The position numbers and the translations under genes were made by a program. DNA of 64,000 nt. It comes from 14-2 sp963628035. GTDB taxonomy: Bacteria; Bacillota; Clostridia; Lachnospirales; Lachnospiraceae. The DNA lies in contig CAVGED010000128.1 of the NCBI GenBank assembly GCA_963628035.1, positions 1-64,000 on the forward strand, written 5' to 3'. Numbering within the stretch: position 1 is the stretch's first letter; each line of letters opens with the position of its first letter. Under the pieces are notes generated by a model, which saw nothing but the letters and a program-made list of their open reading frames with translations, was not told where the DNA came from and searched no databases. This document shows, piece by piece, positions 56,647 to 64,000 of the stretch.

Positions 56647-58963
56647 CAACCTTTTTAAGCAGGACAGGGAGAAATTTGTCGTGCCGAAATCGGTGCAGGC
56701 GGTCATCCCGATGAAAGCCATCTGGGAGGACGGCATTTTCCTTGTCGGCAGGAACAAGTATGCCAAGACCTTTAAGTTTGAGGACATCAACTACGCCGTG
56801 GCAAGCCGTGAGGACAAGGAAGCGATGTTTCTGGAATATTCAGAGCTTCTCAATGCCCTCGACAGCGGGGCGACCACGAAGCTCACGATTAACAACCGCA
56901 GGCTCAATAAGGCGGATTTTGAGCAGACTATCTTAATCCCGATGGCGGAGGACGGTCTGGATAAGTACCGCAGGGAGTACAACAGGATGCTGCTCGATAA
57001 GGCGACAGGGGCTAATTCTATCGTGCAGGATAAATATGTGACCGTATCGGTGTGCAAGAAGAACATTGAGGAAGCAAGGAATTATTTTTCCCGCATCGGT
57101 GCTGACCTTACCGCCCATTTCAACCGTCTTGGCTCAAAGTGCAGCGAGCTTGATGCAGCCGACAAGCTCCGCATCTTCCACGACTTCTACCGCACGGGCG
57201 AGGAAACCGCCTATTCCTTTGATATGGTACAGTCCATGCGGAAAGGTCACGATTTTAAGGACTATATCTGCCCCGACACCTTTGAGTTTGAAAAGGATTA
57301 TTTTAAGATGGGCGACAGGTACGGGCGTGTGATTTTCCTCAGAGAATACGCCGCCTATATCAAGGACAGCATGGTGGCGGAGCTTTGCGAATTAAACCGT
57401 AACATGATGCTCTCCGTGGATGTCGTTCCCGTTCCCACGGACGAAGCTGTGCGTGAGGTGGAAAACCGTCTGCTCGGCGTGGAAACCAATATCACGAACT
57501 GGCAGAGGAAACAAAACCAGAACAACAACTTCTCCGCCGTCATCCCCTACGACTTGGAGCAGCAGCGTCGGGAAAGCAAGGAATTTTTAGACGACCTGAC
57601 GACCCGTGACCAGAGGATGATGTTTGCGGTGCTGACGATGGTGCATACCGCCGATACCAAAGAGCAGCTTGACAACGACACGGAAGCCCTCTTGACTACG
57701 GCACGGAAGCATTTGTGCCAGTTCGCCGTGCTGAAATATCAGCAGATGGACGGTCTGAATACCGCCCTGCCCTTTGGCGTGAGGAAGATTGACGCATTAA
57801 GGACGCTGACAACGGAGAGCCTTGCGGTGTTTATCCCGTTTAGAGTGCAGGAAATCTACCATAAGGACGGCGTGTACTACGGGCAGAATGTAATCTCCAA
57901 AAATATGATTATCGCCAACCGCCGCCACCTGCTCAACGGTAACTCCTTTATCCTCGGCGTGTCTGGTGCGGGAAAATCCTTTACGGCAAAGGAGGAAATG
58001 ACGAACATCATACTGACCGACCCCAATGCCGATGTGATTGTCATAGACCCAGAGCGAGAGTATTCGCCTTTGGTAAGGGCAATGCAGGGCGAGGTCATCC
58101 ACATCTCGGCAACGAGCGACAACCATATCAATGCGATGGATATGAACTCCGATTACGGCGACGGTGCAAATCCCGTCATCCTGAAATCGGAGTTTATTTT
58201 GTCTTTGTGCGAGCAGCTCATTGGCGGGGCAAGTCTGGGGGCAAAGCAGAAATCCATCATTGACCGCTGCACGGCAAGCGTCTACCGCTACTATCAGCAG
58301 GGCAACTATATGGGAACGCCGCCGACCTTGCAGGACTTCCGTGAGGAACTGTTGAAGCAGAACGAGCCAGAAGCACAGGAAATCGCCCTTGCCATCGAGC
58401 TTTTCACGGACGGCTCTCTCAACACCTTCGCCAAGCATACCAATGTGGATACTAAGAGCCGCCTTATCTGCTATGACATTTTGGATTTGGGAAAGCAGTT
58501 GCAGCCCATCGGTATGCTTGTGGTACTTGACAGCATCTTAAACCGTATCACGCAGAACAGGGCGAAAGGAAGGAACACTTTCATTTTCATTGACGAGATT
58601 TACCTGCTGTTTCAGCATGAGTATTCCGCCAACTTCCTCTTTACCCTCTGGAAGCGTGTGCGGAAATACGGGGCGTACTGCACGGGCATTACCCAGAATG
58701 TGGACGACCTGTTGCAGAGCCATACGGCGAGGACGATGCTTGCAAACTCCGAGTTTATCATCATGCTCAATCAGGCATCCACAGACCGTATTGAGCTTGC
58801 CAAGCTCCTGAACATCTCCGATTTGCAGATGAGCTATATCACGAATGTGGGTGCAGGTCAGGGGCTTCTCAAAGTGGGCAGCTCCCTTGTGCCGTTTGTC
58901 AATAAGTTCCCACGCAATACGGAGCTTTACAAGCTGATGACGACCAAGTTTGGGGAGGTGTAG
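56630..58963 (+). CDS. VirB4-type conjugation ATPase
   Basis: This 777-residue ATPase energises the type IV secretion channel. The N-terminal half is the VirB4-specific domain. The ATPase half has Walker A GVSGAGKSF (about 443), DPEREYSPLV and Walker B FIFIDEIYLLF (about 652). ITQNVDDLL follows, as in the VirB4/HerA family. The start overlaps prgI, behind AAGGAGG. Confidence 0.92.
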   Translation: MIKTLNNLFKQDREKFVVPKSVQAVIPMKAIWEDGIFLVGRNKYAKTFKFEDINYAVASREDKEAMFLEYSELLNALDSGATTKLTINNRRLNKADFEQTILIPMAEDGLDKYRREYNRMLLDKATGANSIVQDKYVTVSVCKKNIEEARNYFSRIGADLTAHFNRLGSKCSELDAADKLRIFHDFYRTGEETAYSFDMVQSMRKGHDFKDYICPDTFEFEKDYFKMGDRYGRVIFLREYAAYIKDSMVAELCELNRNMMLSVDVVPVPTDEAVREVENRLLGVETNITNWQRKQNQNNNFSAVIPYDLEQQRRESKEFLDDLTTRDQRMMFAVLTMVHTADTKEQLDNDTEALLTTARKHLCQFAVLKYQQMDGLNTALPFGVRKIDALRTLTTESLAVFIPFRVQEIYHKDGVYYGQNVISKNMIIANRRHLLNGNSFILGVSGAGKSFTAKEEMTNIILTDPNADVIVIDPEREYSPLVRAMQGEVIHISATSDNHINAMDMNSDYGDGANPVILKSEFILSLCEQLIGGASLGAKQKSIIDRCTASVYRYYQQGNYMGTPPTLQDFREELLKQNEPEAQEIALAIELFTDGSLNTFAKHTNVDTKSRLICYDILDLGKQLQPIGMLVVLDSILNRITQNRAKGRNTFIFIDEIYLLFQHEYSANFLFTLWKRVRKYGAYCTGITQNVDDLLQSHTARTMLANSEFIIMLNQASTDRIELAKLLNISDLQMSYITNVGAGQGLLKVGSSLVPFVNKFPRNTELYKLMTTKFGEV

Positions 58964-58966
58964 GAT

Positions 58967-59371
58967 ATGGCGGATATAAGGTTTAACGGCACAGCCCACC
59001 GTGATTTCTTTCTGGAAAATATGATAAAATGCAGAGTAAATGACTGTTACCACAGGGCATTTTTCTATGTGATGGGTATCGCTTCGGAAACAAGGGCAAA
59101 TATCAATCAGATGTTTGACTTTAAGAATGACTGGATTATCCCAGAGGGGATGCACGGCGGATGGCAGACAAGCGGCACAGTCAAGGTCTGCCACCTTGCT
59201 TTTAATCTCTGGAACGGTTACGCCGAGGAAGGGCGGGAACGGTACTTCACGCCAGAGGAATTATTCTGCTGCGAGTTCGCCCCGTACTTTATGGAGAGCA
59301 TTAAGGTCAGGTATCCTGAATATTGCAGGGATTTACCCACGCACAAAAAGCAGACCGAGCATACACGGTAA
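58967..59371 (+). CDS. DUF6075-like protein
   Basis: This 134-residue soluble protein resembles the DUF6075 family by the phrases NDCYHRAFFYVMGI and GWQTSGTVKVCHLAFNLWNGY. It starts 3 bp after VirB4. The conserved Cys, His and Trp residues suggest a compact enzyme or metal-binding fold. Function unknown; it accompanies transfer genes in related ICEs. Confidence 0.65.
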   Translation: MADIRFNGTAHRDFFLENMIKCRVNDCYHRAFFYVMGIASETRANINQMFDFKNDWIIPEGMHGGWQTSGTVKVCHLAFNLWNGYAEEGRERYFTPEELFCCEFAPYFMESIKVRYPEYCRDLPTHKKQTEHTR

Positions 59372-59398
59372 ATGTAATCTCAAAAAATGAAATACCCT

Positions 59399-59418
59399 GC
59401 GGGCATACCATTATGCCC
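59399..59418 (+). promoter_or_regulatory. hairpin before the sortase gene
   Basis: GGGCAT and ATGCCC pair around ACCATT about 40 bp before the sortase start. No T tract follows. It may be a leader structure or a weak terminator. Confidence 0.4.
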
Positions 59419-59455
59419 AGAAAACAGGGCGAATGAAAGAAAGGAAAACAAGCCT

Positions 59456-60235
59456 ATGAATTTGAAAAAATATCAATCTGTTATCTGCGTTATCGCTGCC
59501 GTTGCCCTTTTAGGGTCGGCGGCTTTCTGCGGCTTCCATATCTACCACCACTACGCACAGGTGGATGAGCAGGAGGAAGTGTTTGACAGTCTCGCGGAGG
59601 TTGTGGAGAACGCCCCTGCGGAGGAGGAAACAAACGAGGATACGCCCGTCAGCGAGGGCGAAGATGTGCTTGCCAAGTATCAGGAATTGTATTTGCAGAA
59701 TGAGGACATGGTTGGTTGGATTGCCATTGACGGTACAGCTATCAACTATCCCGTTATGCAGAGCAAGAACAATCCCGACTTCTATCTGAAGCACAGCTTT
59801 GAAAAGGAGTACAGCGATTTGGGCGTGCCGTATATCCAAGAGAACTGCGACATCCTCTCAAGCGACAACCTGATTATCTACGGTCATCACATCAAAGGGC
59901 AAAAGATGTTCGGGGCGCTCGCGAATTACAAGGATAAGGGCTTCTATGAGGAACACAAGACCATCCAGTTTGACACATTGACCGAGCAGGGCGGGTATGA
60001 AATCATCGCCGTCTTTAAGACCGTTGCGTACAGTGCGGAGGGCTACCGCTACTACGATTTTGTGGATGCGGAGAACGAGGACGAATTTAACGCCTATATC
60101 AAAAAATGCAGGGAGCTTGCCCTGTATGATACGGGCGTGACCGCCGAGTACGGCGACAGGCTCATTACCCTCTCCACCTGCGAATACTCCGCCCAGAACG
60201 GCAGGCTTGTGATTGTGGCAAAACGGGTAGTGTAG
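59456..60235 (+). CDS. srtB: class B sortase
   Basis: This 259-residue transpeptidase has an N-terminal membrane anchor (about residues 8-26). IYGHHIKGQKMFG holds the catalytic His and ITLSTCEYS the Cys, and a downstream Arg follows in NGRLVIVAKRVV. It cleaves a C-terminal sorting signal and joins the protein to peptidoglycan or a pilus. The obvious substrate within the element is the adhesin at 30237 with DTPKTGD. The start at 59456 follows AAAGGAAAA. Confidence 0.88.
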   Translation: MNLKKYQSVICVIAAVALLGSAAFCGFHIYHHYAQVDEQEEVFDSLAEVVENAPAEEETNEDTPVSEGEDVLAKYQELYLQNEDMVGWIAIDGTAINYPVMQSKNNPDFYLKHSFEKEYSDLGVPYIQENCDILSSDNLIIYGHHIKGQKMFGALANYKDKGFYEEHKTIQFDTLTEQGGYEIIAVFKTVAYSAEGYRYYDFVDAENEDEFNAYIKKCRELALYDTGVTAEYGDRLITLSTCEYSAQNGRLVIVAKRVV

Positions 60236-60268
60236 CAGCCGCAGAAATTTACGGAAGGGAGGTTTGCT

Positions 60269-62077
60269 ATGGCTGATATTAAGACCAGAGATGCGATAAA
60301 AGGCACGATAAAGACCATAGACAAAGCCGCCATTGCTTCGGAGCGTATGAAATCCGCCTATGCCAAAACGAAAGAGAAAGCGGAACAGGGCTATTATGCC
60401 GACGAAGGCTCTGCCACCGAGTATGCGACGGATAAAATCTCTTATGGTGCAGACCGCATCAAGGACGAGGGCATCCACCAATTCAATAAGCAGGGACAGA
60501 AATCCGTCCAGACCACGAAAGAGAATATCGGCAATGCAAAGGACAAGGTATCGGACTTCAAGCAGAAACGGGCGGTGAAAGCCGCCGAGAAGAAAAAAGC
60601 ACAGGCTGCTGCAGAACAGAACGGCTCACAGCTCCATTACGAAGCTGCGAGCCGTTCCTCTGCTTCTGGCACTTATGCTGATAGAAAGCCCGAAGCTCCC
60701 CAGACTACCGAAAACCCTTTGATAAAGACAAGACGGCAGGGAAAACGGACGATTAAGACCACCGCCAGAAATACGGAGAAAACGGTCAAATCCACAGCGA
60801 AAGGCACAATCAAGACCGCCGAAAACGGCGTGAAAACCGCACAGGCGACCTCTAAGACGGCGATTAAGACCACGGAGCAGACTATTCAGGCAACGCAGGC
60901 GGCGGCAAAGGCATCTGCCAAAGCCGCCCAGAAAGCGGCACAGACGGCGAAAGCCACCGCAAAGGCGACAGCCGAAGCAACGAAAACGGCGGTCAAGGCT
61001 ACCGTTTCCGCAGTTAAGGCGATTATCGCAGGCACAAAGGCGTTGGTTTCCGCTTTGATTGCAGGCGGTTGGATTGCCGTTGTGATAATCCTGATTGTCG
61101 TCCTGCTTGGGTGTGCTGTGTCCTTATTTGGCGGCGGCAGCGACAGCACGTCCTATACTCCCGTGAGTGCGGAGGTGGAAGCCTACGAGCCGTTGATACA
61201 GAAATATGCCAAGCAGTACGGCATCCCCGAATATGTGGAGCTTATCAAGGCGGTGATGATGCAGGAAAGCGGCGGGCGTGGGCTTGACCCCATGCAGGCG
61301 GCGGAGGGCAGCTTTAACACAAGGTATCCCCATGAGCCAAACGGGATACAAGACCCAGAGTATTCCATACAATGCGGCGTACAGGAGCTAAAGGCAGCCC
61401 TAATCTCCGCCGAGGTAGAAAACCCCATTGACATGGAGCGTATCAAGCTCGCCTTGCAGGGCTACAACTTCGGCAACGGCTATATCACATGGGCAAAGAG
61501 CAACTACGGCGGCTATTCCTATGCCAATGCGGTTGAATTTTCGACCATGCAGGCACAGCGGTTAGGTTGGGATAGTTACGGCGACACGCAGTACCCCGCC
61601 CATGTGCTTCGCTACTACCCCTACGGGCGGGTATTCACAAGTGGCGGTAATCAGGCAATCGTAGAAGTTGCGTTGATTCAGCTCGGCAACGAGGGAGGTC
61701 AGCCTTATTGGAGCTGGTACGGATTTGACGGGCGTGTGGAATGGTGTGCCTGCTTCGTGTCGTGGTGTGCCGACCAATGCGGTTATCTGGAAAGCGGCAT
61801 CGTGCCGAAATTCTCCCTCTGTTCGGATGGTGTGAACTGGTTTAACGGTAATGGGCAATGGCAGGGAAAGGATTATGAGCCGAAAGCGGGCGACATTATC
61901 TTTTTCGACTGGAGCAAGGACGGGCAGGACGGCGACGCCGACCATGTGGGCATCGTGGAGAAATGCGAGAACGGCGTTGTCTATACCGTGGAGGGCAACT
62001 CTGGCGACGCCTGCCGACAGAACAGTTACCCCGTCGGGTACTACGAAATCCTCGGCTACGGCTGTCCGAGCTATTAG
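60269..62077 (+). CDS. conjugation-associated wall hydrolase (lysozyme-like + CHAP) with long Lys/Thr/Ala-rich N-terminus
   Basis: This 602-residue protein has residues 1-255 almost free of hydrophobics, rich in Lys, Thr, Ala and Gln in short repeats (KTTEQTIQATQ, AKASAKAAQKAA). A membrane helix (about 265-287) puts the rest outside. There a lysozyme-like transglycosylase domain (about 300-430: VMMQESGGRG, ALQGYNFGNGY) is followed by a CHAP/NlpC-type amidase (about 460-602: WCACFVSWCADQCGY with Cys, then DHVGIVEK with His). It opens peptidoglycan for the channel, like CwlT or VirB1-type proteins. Confidence 0.85.
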   Translation: MADIKTRDAIKGTIKTIDKAAIASERMKSAYAKTKEKAEQGYYADEGSATEYATDKISYGADRIKDEGIHQFNKQGQKSVQTTKENIGNAKDKVSDFKQKRAVKAAEKKKAQAAAEQNGSQLHYEAASRSSASGTYADRKPEAPQTTENPLIKTRRQGKRTIKTTARNTEKTVKSTAKGTIKTAENGVKTAQATSKTAIKTTEQTIQATQAAAKASAKAAQKAAQTAKATAKATAEATKTAVKATVSAVKAIIAGTKALVSALIAGGWIAVVIILIVVLLGCAVSLFGGGSDSTSYTPVSAEVEAYEPLIQKYAKQYGIPEYVELIKAVMMQESGGRGLDPMQAAEGSFNTRYPHEPNGIQDPEYSIQCGVQELKAALISAEVENPIDMERIKLALQGYNFGNGYITWAKSNYGGYSYANAVEFSTMQAQRLGWDSYGDTQYPAHVLRYYPYGRVFTSGGNQAIVEVALIQLGNEGGQPYWSWYGFDGRVEWCACFVSWCADQCGYLESGIVPKFSLCSDGVNWFNGNGQWQGKDYEPKAGDIIFFDWSKDGQDGDADHVGIVEKCENGVVYTVEGNSGDACRQNSYPVGYYEILGYGCPSY

Positions 62078-62096
62078 GAAAAGGGCGAAAGAAAAA

Positions 62097-62123
62097 CCAG
62101 AGGTTTATTCCTCTGGCTCTTTT
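62097..62123 (+). terminator. intrinsic terminator ending the transfer operon
   Basis: CCAGAGG and CCTCTGG pair around a 6-base loop, followed by CTCTTTT. It lies 19 bp after the hydrolase stop and before the convergent regulator. Confidence 0.85.
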
Positions 62124-62162
62124 GCCTTACATATTTTTGTTATATGCAGATATGAAAAATGA

Positions 62163-63905
62163 TTATTCTTCAATGATTGGAATGACTATATTTTCAAAGG
62201 CATTTCGCATCTTAGGATGGCGAATGAGGAAGTGGATGGCAGGAGTTTTGTTCTTTGATACAATTACCCATTTTCCTTCGTGAATGCTTATCTGTATATT
62301 CCGAAAAGCGGAGAATGAATTTTCTAAAACGCTATAATTGGACTGTTGCTTTTTATATTCATGTATCAAATGCAAATGTTCTTGATAGTCATCCCAAGTA
62401 TAAAAGACATCCTTTTCATAAAACATTCCCGAAAGTGACAGCACCATTGGAAATTGCTCAAACTCCTCTTTTGACAGCATAGGAATCTCCTCTGTAATGT
62501 GACTATGCTGTAATATTTTATTTGTAAGTTCACGCTGAACGGCAACATATTGTCTGATTTGTGCTTGTTCTGCTTCTGGGATATGATTGTAGCTTAAAAT
62601 CCGACTAATTAAGTCATCTGTTGCCGTGTGCAGCGATAAAGATGACAGAATAAAATATCGGTTTCCTTCGGTATCCACATCCGCTTGCAGAAAGCTGCTA
62701 TAAGACTGCGTATGTTCCTTACGATAAATTTTCATAAGCGGCGACGCTATGGATAAAAGGCGGTTTGCACGCTTTTTATAATATGCCACTTCGTCTTTAT
62801 TTTTTGTCAGGTAATATCTGCCTTCGCTATGGTATCCGCTGATTGCTTCGCCCGTCAATGCCACGCTTCCCGATACTTTCAGAAAGTGAGAAAAGGCATT
62901 GTTTTGCGTACCTTTCAGATAATACGGGGAAATCTGTCCTGTCATATACATGGGTATCCAGCTTTCAAGCCCTAACATCATGTCCGAAAAAGAACGGTCT
63001 ATATTGTGGATTTGGTTTAGATGCAGACCTTTTTTCAGCATCAAAGCCATACCAAACATCCATTTTTTCGGAAATTCAGGGTCTTTCGCCATCTCACTCA
63101 TAGGCATATCGCTGTACATAATGACAGGCTCGTTAGACTTGGAAAGTACGGTTGCTTTCAGAAAAGCCAGTTCGCTCTCCATCATTTCCTTTAATCCGAA
63201 ATAGCTCTTGGATGTCGGAAGCTGAAACGGAGCCGATGGAACTTTTAACTCATCAAAATGGATAGCACGGATATATTCGTTCAGATTGAAAGTATCTAAT
63301 TTTTCCAGAAAACTAATCAAGGAATCCATGGAACGGGTGATTTTGCTTGATTCATTGGAAAGCCATTTTACCAACAATGATTGGTAGGCGGTATAGGTAG
63401 CAAATTCCTCTGGATTGCAGCCAATCAGGTCTGCGACCATCGCCTTTTGGGAATCGTTTTGATAACGGCGGACAATAAATTCCGCAACACCCGAAGCAAA
63501 CTCCTGCGGATTGGCGGGCTGCCGTTTCCCGTTTCTGATACGGGAAATGTAGGAAGCATCGTAATTCAAAAATCTGGAAATCTCGGCAATGCTGATAGAC
63601 AAAGTGTCTAACAAGATGTTGAAGTTTATCCGCAGCGTTTCCATATCTATTGCGTCGTTTTTGACAAACGAAACCAATGCGTCCGATACAGACTGCACTG
63701 TAACACCAGTGATTTCCTTGTTTTCAGCGATGCGGACAACGCCTTCAACAAGGCTTAAAAGGTTTTCCGAATTTGCTTCTGGAACACGCTCCCCAGACCG
63801 ATAACGGCTGATGGTAGCGGCAGAAAGACCAGAGTTTTCGGACAAATCTTTTGCGGAACAATCCAACAATTCAATATATTCAGCTAATTTATCTTTAAAT
63901 TCCAT
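62163..63905 (-). CDS. large regulator with two Xre-type HTH domains
   Basis: This 580-residue protein carries two helix-turn-helix units. The first is near residues 8-40 (LLDCSAKDLSENSGLSAATI, then SRYRSGERVPEA). The second is near 92-125 (SISIAEISRFLNYDASYISR, then IRNGKRQPA). A long C-terminal region of about 440 residues has no family I recognise. It may be a ligand- or peptide-sensing repeat domain, as in large Xre-type quorum regulators. It is read toward the transfer genes and has an inverted repeat over its own promoter, consistent with autoregulation. It is a candidate master switch of the ICE. Confidence 0.75.
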   Translation of the reverse strand: MEFKDKLAEYIELLDCSAKDLSENSGLSAATISRYRSGERVPEANSENLLSLVEGVVRIAENKEITGVTVQSVSDALVSFVKNDAIDMETLRINFNILLDTLSISIAEISRFLNYDASYISRIRNGKRQPANPQEFASGVAEFIVRRYQNDSQKAMVADLIGCNPEEFATYTAYQSLLVKWLSNESSKITRSMDSLISFLEKLDTFNLNEYIRAIHFDELKVPSAPFQLPTSKSYFGLKEMMESELAFLKATVLSKSNEPVIMYSDMPMSEMAKDPEFPKKWMFGMALMLKKGLHLNQIHNIDRSFSDMMLGLESWIPMYMTGQISPYYLKGTQNNAFSHFLKVSGSVALTGEAISGYHSEGRYYLTKNKDEVAYYKKRANRLLSIASPLMKIYRKEHTQSYSSFLQADVDTEGNRYFILSSLSLHTATDDLISRILSYNHIPEAEQAQIRQYVAVQRELTNKILQHSHITEEIPMLSKEEFEQFPMVLSLSGMFYEKDVFYTWDDYQEHLHLIHEYKKQQSNYSVLENSFSAFRNIQISIHEGKWVIVSKNKTPAIHFLIRHPKMRNAFENIVIPIIEE

Positions 63906-63920
63906 ATGCTTTCATTCCTC

Positions 63921-63967
63921 CTGTTGTATGGCTACTTATATTATACAACAGCAGACCTTGATTGCAA
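63921..63967 (-). promoter_or_regulatory. promoter and operator of the large regulator
   Basis: On the minus strand TTGCAA (63962-63967) and TATAAT (63940-63945) are 16 bp apart. Perfect 9-bp inverted arms CTGTTGTAT (63921-63929) and ATACAACAG (63943-63951) have centres 22 bp apart. One arm overlaps the -10 and the other lies just upstream of the AGGAGG site. Stretch 63968-64000 shows nothing else. Confidence 0.75.
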
Positions 63968-64000
63968 CATTGCGATTTCCGAAGTGGCATGGTCAGCTTG

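Larger units (their letters stand above)
25990..64000. mobile_element. integrative and conjugative element inserted in rlmD (one end; continues past the window)
   Basis: From within the last codons of rlmD to the end of the window the content is conjugative. It includes ParA/ParB, adhesin, methylase-helicase, primase-like protein, MobC, relaxase, PcfB, VirD4, VirB6-, PrgI- and VirB4-like proteins, wall hydrolase and sortase. Gene order and families resemble the Tn1549/CTn group of Firmicutes elements. No integrase and no second copy of the junction is visible, so the far end lies beyond 64000. The exact junction base cannot be set without the other end. Confidence 0.85.

Noticed and set aside
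62124..64000. Far ICE attachment site or integrase
   Set aside because: No recombinase frame and no copy of the rlmD junction sequence is visible up to the window end, so the far end must lie outside.

Overview
The window looks like the chromosome of a gut-type member of the Clostridia, most probably a Lachnospiraceae species. Support comes from moderately GC-balanced DNA, strong AGGAGG-type ribosome binding sites, a glycolytic operon of Gram-positive type, DUF1002, DUF1836 and YtaF-like proteins, and a conjugative element of the kind common in gut Firmicutes. The genus cannot be fixed from the sequence alone.

Positions 1-26000 are ordinary chromosome. There is an SGNH hydrolase-truA-recJ run, a hydrolase / DUF1002 / amidase / HEAT-methyltransferase run, and xth and a YtaF-like gene on the minus strand. 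Next come three tRNA genes (Leu-UAA, Leu-CAG, Ala-CGC) followed by a repeat-built coiled-coil gene. L-lactate dehydrogenase lies divergent from a glycolytic block gap-pgk-(membrane protein)-tpiA-gpmI. A DUF1836 gene follows. A sugar-catabolic cluster has an AraC-type regulator and a TIM-barrel isomerase divergent from a Gfo/Idh/MocA dehydrogenase. The chromosomal part ends with pcrA, a small acidic-tailed membrane protein and rlmD.

From about 25990 to the window end lies one side of an integrative and conjugative element (ICE). It is joined in frame to the 3' end of rlmD, which gains about 105 extra codons. An IS91-like HUH transposase sits just inside the junction. The ICE then runs on the plus strand: parA/parB; a thioester-domain, Cna-B-repeat surface adhesin; several small genes; a 2818-residue methylase-helicase protein with a tnpV-like gene nested in another frame; an AT-rich cargo gene; a toprim/primase-like protein; a probable oriT; DUF3789-MobC-relaxase-PcfB; an ArdC-like protein; the VirD4 coupling protein; VirB2-, VirB6-, PrgI- and VirB4-like secretion proteins; sortase B; and a lysozyme/CHAP wall hydrolase. 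A large regulator with two HTH domains faces the transfer genes from the minus strand. The integrase and the far attachment site are not in the window.

The most notable observations are these. (1) A type II toxin-antitoxin cassette sits between two copies of the first 118 bp of prgI, one truncated and one intact. (2) The tnpV-like gene is overprinted on the low-complexity linker of the giant methylase-helicase. (3) A two-hairpin oriT candidate lies directly upstream of the relaxosome genes. (4) An AT-rich orphan gene is bounded by short direct repeats. (5) Two GGCAAYATT sites exactly 21 bp apart sit at the -35 of the AraC-regulated dehydrogenase promoter.
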